A DNA stretch of 9,789 bases from Ruminococcus sp. UBA4383 (GTDB lineage Bacteria > Bacillota > Clostridia > Oscillospirales > Ruminococcaceae): the NCBI GenBank assembly GCA_002389995.1, contig DGRR01000016.1, positions 1 to 9,789 of the forward strand. The letters run 5' to 3'. The first letter of the stretch is position 1, and every line of letters starts with the position of its first letter. A program made the position numbers and the translations under genes. The notes beneath the pieces were generated by a model. That model searched no databases and had not been told where the DNA came from. It saw only the letters and a list, made by a program, of their open reading frames with translations. Shown in pieces: positions 5,810-9,789 of this stretch.

Positions 5810-6679
5810 TTATGATTCGGGCAGAGAATCTATAACTCCTGCATCAAGTTTCTGGATAGATGCTGCATCATTTGCAGTAACTCCGTCACCTCTGTTAAAT
5901 ACGTCTGCATTGTCCTTAGCCTGTTCGTCAAGCGAATATTTTGAAGTATTTGAAACATACTGCAATATTCTTACAGCATCGGAAATACTCACCTTTCCGT
6001 CAAGGTTTACATCACCGTACATGGTTTCTGTCTCCCCTGTTATCTGTATAAAACCGTCATTAAGACCGTTTGTGAAAAGCCATTCACTCATAATCTGACC
6101 TGCTTTATCATTGTCTGAATTTGTCAGAATACTGTCTACATAGTCATTGTTTGCATTTTCCCTTGTAATGCGGACGATTCTGAGCGGAAATATATCTCCC
6201 TCCTTGACATCATCAGGGAGAGTTACAGTAGTTGTGAATACAACTCCGTCAAGACCCTCATTATTTCCGTTTGCACCGATTATTCTTATGCCGTTGAGGT
6301 CTTTTATAACTCCGCCTGCGTTGTCGTAATATGATGCTGAACCGCCGTGTATGGTGAAATTCTTGAAAGCATATCCTTTTTCAAAATAATTTTCGCCCGT
6401 TTCGCTGTCCTTTTTGACTGTAAGTCTGCTGTCAAAAGATGTCCATATTTCTGCGGAAGAATATTCCCTTTCTGCACCGCTTAAAGTGAGTGATATTTTT
6501 ATTTCTGGGTTTTCTTTTGCCTTTGATTCTGAAATATTTATCCTTGAAAGTGAAAGCTGTGGTTTTATCTGAGAACTGTTTATTTCCTCCTGAGTGAATG
6601 AATATGCATATGTATTCATAAAGTTTATCGGACAAATGCATATTAATGCTGAAAGCATAACTGAAAATATTTTTTTCAT
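5810..6679 (-). CDS. Secreted cohesin-like plus type I dockerin protein (candidate adaptor scaffoldin)
   Basis: Exported 289-residue protein likely belonging to the cellulosome. A signal peptide (1 to about 25, ending near TYAYSF) leads into a beta-rich domain at about 40-175. That domain has the cohesin pattern: SxSRINISESKAKENPEI, then LTVK, then LDGVVFTTTVTLPDDVKEG (143-161). The C-terminal dockerin (221-284) has loop 1 DVNLDGKVSISD (223-234) and a Ruminococcus-type second repeat, ADVFNRGDGVTANDAASIQK (258-277). The second repeat has a two-residue insertion in its calcium loop. One cohesin plus one dockerin recalls R. flavefaciens ScaC, an adaptor between dockerin enzymes and the primary scaffold. 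The cohesin call is less certain than the dockerin. Start ATG 6679 has AGGAGG 7 nt upstream (6692-6687) and overlaps the uvrC stop by one base (TAATG). A reading from 6706 would displace the signal peptide. Confidence 0.75.
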   Translation of the reverse strand: MKKIFSVMLSALICICPINFMNTYAYSFTQEEINSSQIKPQLSLSRINISESKAKENPEIKISLTLSGAEREYSSAEIWTSFDSRLTVKKDSETGENYFEKGYAFKNFTIHGGSASYYDNAGGVIKDLNGIRIIGANGNNEGLDGVVFTTTVTLPDDVKEGDIFPLRIVRITRENANNDYVDSILTNSDNDKAGQIMSEWLFTNGLNDGFIQITGETETMYGDVNLDGKVSISDAVRILQYVSNTSKYSLDEQAKDNADVFNRGDGVTANDAASIQKLDAGVIDSLPES

Positions 6680-8502
6680 TAAAATTCCTCCTGTATGAAT
6701 TTCCATAATTCAAGGGCTGTTTCCTGATTTACTCCTGCTGTACGGGAAAGTTCTTCGGGAGATGCCTGTATAAGATTTTCTTTTGTCTTGTATTCAAGCA
6801 TAAGTTTAGCTGCTTTTTTCTCACCTATTCCCTTTACTTTCTGTAACTGTGATGTATAGGTTTTCTTATTGTGTCTGGAATGCATATAGCTTACAGAATA
6901 TCTGTGTACTTCGTCCTGTATGCGTGTTACGAGGTTAAAGACGGATTGAAGCTGATTTATCTGAATTTCCTTTCCGCCTGCGGCGATAGCCCTTGTGCGG
7001 TGCTTGTTATCCTTTACCATTCCGAATACAGGGATATTCAGACCGAGTTCCTTTATTATCGGGGTTATGGTATTCACATGACCTTTACCGCCGTCAAGAA
7101 GTATCAAATCGGGTGTGCGTCTGAAATATTCGTCACCTTCCTGATTTATGATATGCATTAAACGTCTTTTCAGCACTTCATACATACTGCCGTAATCGTT
7201 CTGATAAGCCTGTTCCTTTATCGTGAAACGCTTATAGGCTTTTTTGAGGGGTCTGCCGTTTTCAAAGACTACCATTCCCGCCACCATTGACTCAGATGAA
7301 AGATTCGATATATCATAGGCTTCAATATATTCAGGCGGCTTGTCCAGTCCGAGACTTTTCGCAAGCTGTTCGAGGGCAATTATTTCTTTGCCTGTCCTGT
7401 TATTTTTAAGGGCGGCATATTCTGCACTGTTATTTTTTGCAAGCCTTAAAAGTTCATATAATTTACCTTTTTTCGGCTGATGTATTTTAACTTTATGCCC
7501 TTTTTTTTCAAGCATTTCCTCTATGAGAAGAATATCTTCGGGGATATGGTCGATAATTATATTTTTCGGAATATCCTCCCTGCCATGATAAAACTGTACC
7601 ATGAACGTATTCAATATATCTTCATCTTTATCAATTTTCTCAAATTCAAATACCGCCTTGTCATAAAGTCGGTTTTCACGGTAAATAAGCACGGATATAT
7701 ATACTCCGTCATAAAATTCCGCAATTCCTATCACATCAGCGGAATTTACACCGTTGTTGATTATTTTCTGTTTTTCGGAAACTTTTTTTACTGCGATAAT
7801 TCTGTCACGCAGTACAGCCGCCTTTTCAAAATCAAGATTTTCAGCGGCTTTATTCATTTCCTGCTCCATTCTTTCGACAGACTGTGAACTTCCCGTCTTT
7901 ATGAAATCTATTGCCTGATTCACGGCACTGAGATATATTTCACGGCTTATTTTCCCCGTACAGACTCCCATGCAGGTTTTTATATGATAATTCAGACAAG
8001 GGCGACTCGGCTTTATATTCTGTCCGAATTTTTTTCCGCAGGTCGGGAGCATAAAAACTTTATTTGCTTCATTTACGGTTTCCCTTACTATGAATCCGCT
8101 TGTATAAGGTCCTAAATATGTTCCGTTCTGCTGAGTATTTTTTTCTGCTGTTATGCGTGGGTATTCATCATCTGATATTCTTATATAGTGATAGCCCTTG
8201 TCATCTTTCAGGAGTATATTATATTTAGGCTTATGCTGTTTTATCAGACTGCATTCAAGAAGAAGTGCTTCATATTCACTGTCAGTCACTATGAAATCAT
8301 AGTCATATACATTCGATACCATAGCCGCAACTTTAGGGGTATGGTCGGGGTGTTCACGGAAATAGCTTGTTACACGGTTTTTTAAATTTTTTGCTTTGCC
8401 GATGTATATTATATTCCCGTCAGCATTTTTCATTATGTATACTCCTGCGGAAGATGTAAGTTTTCCTGTTTTTTCACGCAGATAAAGTAATCTCTGATTC
8501 AT
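6679..8502 (-). CDS. uvrC: UvrC, excinuclease ABC nuclease subunit
   Basis: Makes the 3' and 5' incisions in nucleotide excision repair together with UvrA and UvrB. The GIY-YIG nuclease is N-terminal (AGVYIMKNADGNIIYIGKA, 19-37). Four Cys (155, 169, 177, 181) match the iron-sulfur ligand spacing of E. coli UvrC. A UvrB-binding UVR coiled coil lies at about 208-242. The RNase H-like domain shows Asp397 (YDISN), Asp470 (LLDGGKGH) and Asp498 (VKDNKH). The expected catalytic His lies near YMHSRH (539-544), but its register is off by one. Helix-hairpin-helix motifs occupy 553-607. Length of 607 is normal. Start ATG 8502 gives the family-like MNQRL; GTG 8511 is the alternative and would overlap the upstream stop as GTGA. 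Neither has a strong ribosome binding site, so coupling to the upstream lipoprotein is likely. Confidence 0.96.
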   Translation of the reverse strand: MNQRLLYLREKTGKLTSSAGVYIMKNADGNIIYIGKAKNLKNRVTSYFREHPDHTPKVAAMVSNVYDYDFIVTDSEYEALLLECSLIKQHKPKYNILLKDDKGYHYIRISDDEYPRITAEKNTQQNGTYLGPYTSGFIVRETVNEANKVFMLPTCGKKFGQNIKPSRPCLNYHIKTCMGVCTGKISREIYLSAVNQAIDFIKTGSSQSVERMEQEMNKAAENLDFEKAAVLRDRIIAVKKVSEKQKIINNGVNSADVIGIAEFYDGVYISVLIYRENRLYDKAVFEFEKIDKDEDILNTFMVQFYHGREDIPKNIIIDHIPEDILLIEEMLEKKGHKVKIHQPKKGKLYELLRLAKNNSAEYAALKNNRTGKEIIALEQLAKSLGLDKPPEYIEAYDISNLSSESMVAGMVVFENGRPLKKAYKRFTIKEQAYQNDYGSMYEVLKRRLMHIINQEGDEYFRRTPDLILLDGGKGHVNTITPIIKELGLNIPVFGMVKDNKHRTRAIAAGGKEIQINQLQSVFNLVTRIQDEVHRYSVSYMHSRHNKKTYTSQLQKVKGIGEKKAAKLMLEYKTKENLIQASPEELSRTAGVNQETALELWKFIQEEF

Positions 8503-8507
8503 TTTTA

Positions 8508-9080
8508 TCACTGCCTGTTGAAATAGTCTATTCCCTTGTCGGGTCTGAAATATGTTCTTATATAACCGTCAGTGGAAAGCACAACAAATTCATTTGTACT
8601 TTCGATATAGTAAATTCCGTCACCGTCCTCCGCCTCGGTTTTATAGAGTGCAGAAGTATTGTTTATTACATCACTTGCACCCTTTTCGTATTCCTCTGCG
8701 GACTGATAACCGAAATCGTCTGCAAATTCTCCGCCGTGTTTCTGGAAATGCTGATTAAGCAATTTCTTATTTCTGAAATGATATTCAACATAGCTGTTAT
8801 CATCATAGTCCGCAAAAGTTTCAGGTTCGGTTATCTGTTCAATTATCAGGTCTGTCGGAGATTCTGTTTCAGGTTCGGTAAATTCTTCTGTTGGCGGTTC
8901 AACCTGCAACTCTTTAACTTCTTCGGTCATTGATTCGGTTATTGATTCAGTCTGCGATTCTTCGGGGGATTTTGTATATATTACAAGTGACTGCTGGGAT
9001 TCTGTTTCGGGGATATCCGCACAGCCCGCAAGCACTGATGCCGTCAGGAAAACAGCTGTTAAAATTTTTATATATTTCAT
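8508..9080 (-). CDS. Lipoprotein with C-terminal phage-barnase (BECR) toxin-like domain
   Basis: Predicted membrane-anchored exported protein of 190 residues. The signal peptide ends in lipobox LAGC (Cys20). A disordered Glu/Thr/Pro/Ser-rich linker (21-95) holds repeats of the TEPETESPT kind. A compact domain covers about 98-190. Its landmarks are EYHFRNK (99-105), NQHFQKHGGEF (109-119), SAEEYEKGA (127-135), IYYIESTNEFVV (156-167), and DGYIRTYFRP (171-180), ending in DYFNRQ. From memory, this pattern matches domains at the ends of phage head-morphogenesis proteins and polymorphic toxins, assigned to the barnase-like BECR fold. RNase activity is therefore possible but unproven. No immunity-like gene lies next to it. 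AAGGAG (9091-9086) is 5 nt before the ATG, and the stop is next to the uvrC start. A regulatory or cell-wall role cannot be excluded. Confidence 0.68.
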   Translation of the reverse strand: MKYIKILTAVFLTASVLAGCADIPETESQQSLVIYTKSPEESQTESITESMTEEVKELQVEPPTEEFTEPETESPTDLIIEQITEPETFADYDDNSYVEYHFRNKKLLNQHFQKHGGEFADDFGYQSAEEYEKGASDVINNTSALYKTEAEDGDGIYYIESTNEFVVLSTDGYIRTYFRPDKGIDYFNRQ

Positions 9081-9095
9081 ATTTGCTCCTTGTCA

Positions 9096-9123
9096 AAAAG
9101 CTTCGGAAAATTCCGAAGCTTTT
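9096..9123 (-). terminator. Palindromic terminator after the SGNH hydrolase gene
   Basis: The sequence is a perfect palindrome: AAAAGCTTCGGA pairs with TCCGAAGCTTTT, a 12-bp stem with a 4-nt loop. On the minus strand it is followed by a five-T run (9099-9095), and it lies 4 nt beyond the hydrolase stop. It ends 4 nt before the AAGGAG site of the next gene, so it also sits in that gene's leader if transcription reads through. Confidence 0.72.
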
Positions 9124-9127
9124 ATGA

Positions 9128-9789
9128 TTATTTTTTAAGTATCTCGTTACGCATGATTATAACATCAAATACATCAAGCTGTCCGTCTTTTATAAGGTCA
9201 TAGGCTTCGGCTTCTTCTGCTGTTATGGAATTTTTCTCATTGAGAACATATTTTGTCAGCTTTACGAGGTCTGAAACGCTGTAATAATATCTTTCGGGGA
9301 TATATTCTGTTGTTGTCTCTGTTGTAGTAGTTTCCATGGTAGTTTCTGTTGTAGTGGTTTCCGTTGTAGTTTCTGTTGCAGTTTCGGTAGTAGTTGTTTC
9401 CGTTGTGGTTTCGGTGGTAGTTGTTTCTGTTGCGGTTTCGGTAGTAGTTTCAGTCACGGGCTGTTCTTCGGGAGATTTTCCGCTGAGATAGCTGTCAATT
9501 ATTCCTGTCCAGTATTCTCCCATAGCCTTGTAACCGATATTATTCGGGTGAACACCGTCAGCAAGCTGGGTTTTTACGTCAGTTATTGCAGAATTTACAT
9601 TCGCAGGGCGGATATTTTCGCCATTCTGATTTCTTTCAGAAATATATGAAGTAAGTCTTTCATTGTAAGTTACAATATTTGCCTTGACATTCAATTCTGC
9701 TGTTTCATCGTCATACTGTGTCTGCCAGTCTGCGGAATGTCTGTAATTTCCGAACCAGCTATATACATCGCTTCTGTTGGGGTCAAGGT
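9128..9789 (-). CDS. SGNH/GDSL-type esterase with T/E linker and C-terminal dockerin (5' end outside window)
   Basis: C-terminal 220 or so residues of a secreted, cellulosome-docked carbohydrate esterase or lipase-like enzyme. The frame stays open to the right edge, reading DPNRSDVYSWFGNYRHSADW upstream of 9694, so the TTG at 9694 is internal. DGVHPNNIGY (codons 9559-9530) is block V of SGNH hydrolases, with the catalytic Asp and His. The nucleophile Ser block lies outside the window. After SGKSPEEQP comes about 50 residues of Thr/Glu linker (9454-9305), then a dockerin. Dockerin repeat 2 is intact (DLIKDGQLDVFD), but repeat 1 reads YYYSVSDLVKLTKYV, with the first Ca-binding acids missing. 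Substrate (acetyl-xylan, pectin or other) cannot be told. A terminator follows directly. Confidence 0.8.
   Translation of the reverse strand, partial: LDPNRSDVYSWFGNYRHSADWQTQYDDETAELNVKANIVTYNERLTSYISERNQNGENIRPANVNSAITDVKTQLADGVHPNNIGYKAMGEYWTGIIDSYLSGKSPEEQPVTETTTETATETTTTETTTETTTTETATETTTETTTTETTMETTTTETTTEYIPERYYYSVSDLVKLTKYVLNEKNSITAEEAEAYDLIKDGQLDVFDVIIMRNEILKK
9156..9164 (-). promoter_or_regulatory. Possible extended -10 promoter inside the esterase 3' end
   Basis: On the minus strand, TGTTATAAT (9164-9156) is an extended -10. A poor -35 (CGGACA, 18 nt upstream) is the best available. It could supply transcription to the lipoprotein-uvrC-cohesin genes. The transcript would then pass through the 9096-9123 hairpin, which argues for either attenuation or a chance match. 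Confidence 0.28.
9305..9454 (-). repeat. Thr/Glu codon-repeat linker (ETTTETTTT units)
   Basis: About 50 codons made almost only of Thr and Glu in 4- and 5-residue units (ETTT, ETTTT, ETAT). They appear on the plus strand as GTAGT/GTTTC repeats. This is an interdomain linker of the kind common in Ruminococcus cellulosomal enzymes. Near-identical units make it liable to length change. Confidence 0.85.

Noticed and set aside
5810..9080. Toxin-immunity pair formed by the barnase-like lipoprotein and a neighbour
   Set aside because: The adjacent genes are uvrC and a dockerin esterase; neither is a small immunity-like protein.
9305..9454. Direct repeats that could suggest a CRISPR array
   Set aside because: The units are 12-15 nt, have no unique spacers, and translate to an uninterrupted Thr/Glu linker.
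9128..9694. Start of the esterase at TTG 9694
   Set aside because: The frame continues open to the window edge with SGNH-like sequence and no ribosome binding site precedes the TTG.
1..9789. Mobile element or prophage boundary
   Set aside because: No transposase, integrase, tRNA or flanking repeats are visible; the barnase-like domain alone is not evidence of a phage.

Overview
The window looks like a chromosomal segment of a cellulosome-forming, low-GC Firmicute, most likely a rumen- or gut-type Ruminococcus. The basis is the combination of a cohesin-like/dockerin protein, an SGNH esterase with a Thr/Glu linker and dockerin, Ruminococcus-style dockerin second repeats, Gram-positive lipoproteins, and AAGGAG-type ribosome binding sites. 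The taxonomic call is inference; there is no rRNA or marker phylogeny here.

Plus-strand half (1-5808). The window opens in the Gly/Tyr-rich C-terminal tail of an unidentified protein, which ends at 185 and is followed by a strong hairpin (211-243). After a second, longer imperfect hairpin (271-315) comes a THUMP-domain 23S rRNA guanine methyltransferase of the RlmL/YpsC type. It overlaps a ComF-family phosphoribosyltransferase. A near-consensus sigma-A promoter with an extended -10 (2122-2150) and a 15-nt Fur-family operator over the expected transcription start (2157-2171) then drive a tightly overlapping five-gene operon. The operon encodes a metal-binding lipoprotein (ZnuA type), an ATPase (ZnuC type), a permease (ZnuB type), and two tandemly duplicated small lipoproteins with a conserved Cys-Cys centre. 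Those two resemble the C-terminal domain of the TIGR03943/YcgQ (DUF1980) family. The operon ends at a bidirectional terminator (5777-5808).

Minus-strand half (5810-9789). Reading right to left, there is a 5'-truncated SGNH hydrolase with a T/E-repeat linker and a dockerin whose first calcium loop is degraded, then a palindromic terminator (9096-9123). Next is a lipoprotein carrying a C-terminal domain like the phage-barnase (BECR) nuclease toxins, then uvrC, then a secreted cohesin-like plus dockerin protein. The last three are coupled by near-contact or 1-nt stop/start overlaps, so a DNA-repair nuclease is co-expressed with two exported proteins.

The most interesting candidates are the metal-uptake operon extended by paired twin-Cys lipoproteins under a Fur-like box, and the lipid-anchored barnase-like protein without an evident immunity partner, next to uvrC and cellulosome genes. 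All family assignments come from reading motifs by eye; no searches were run.
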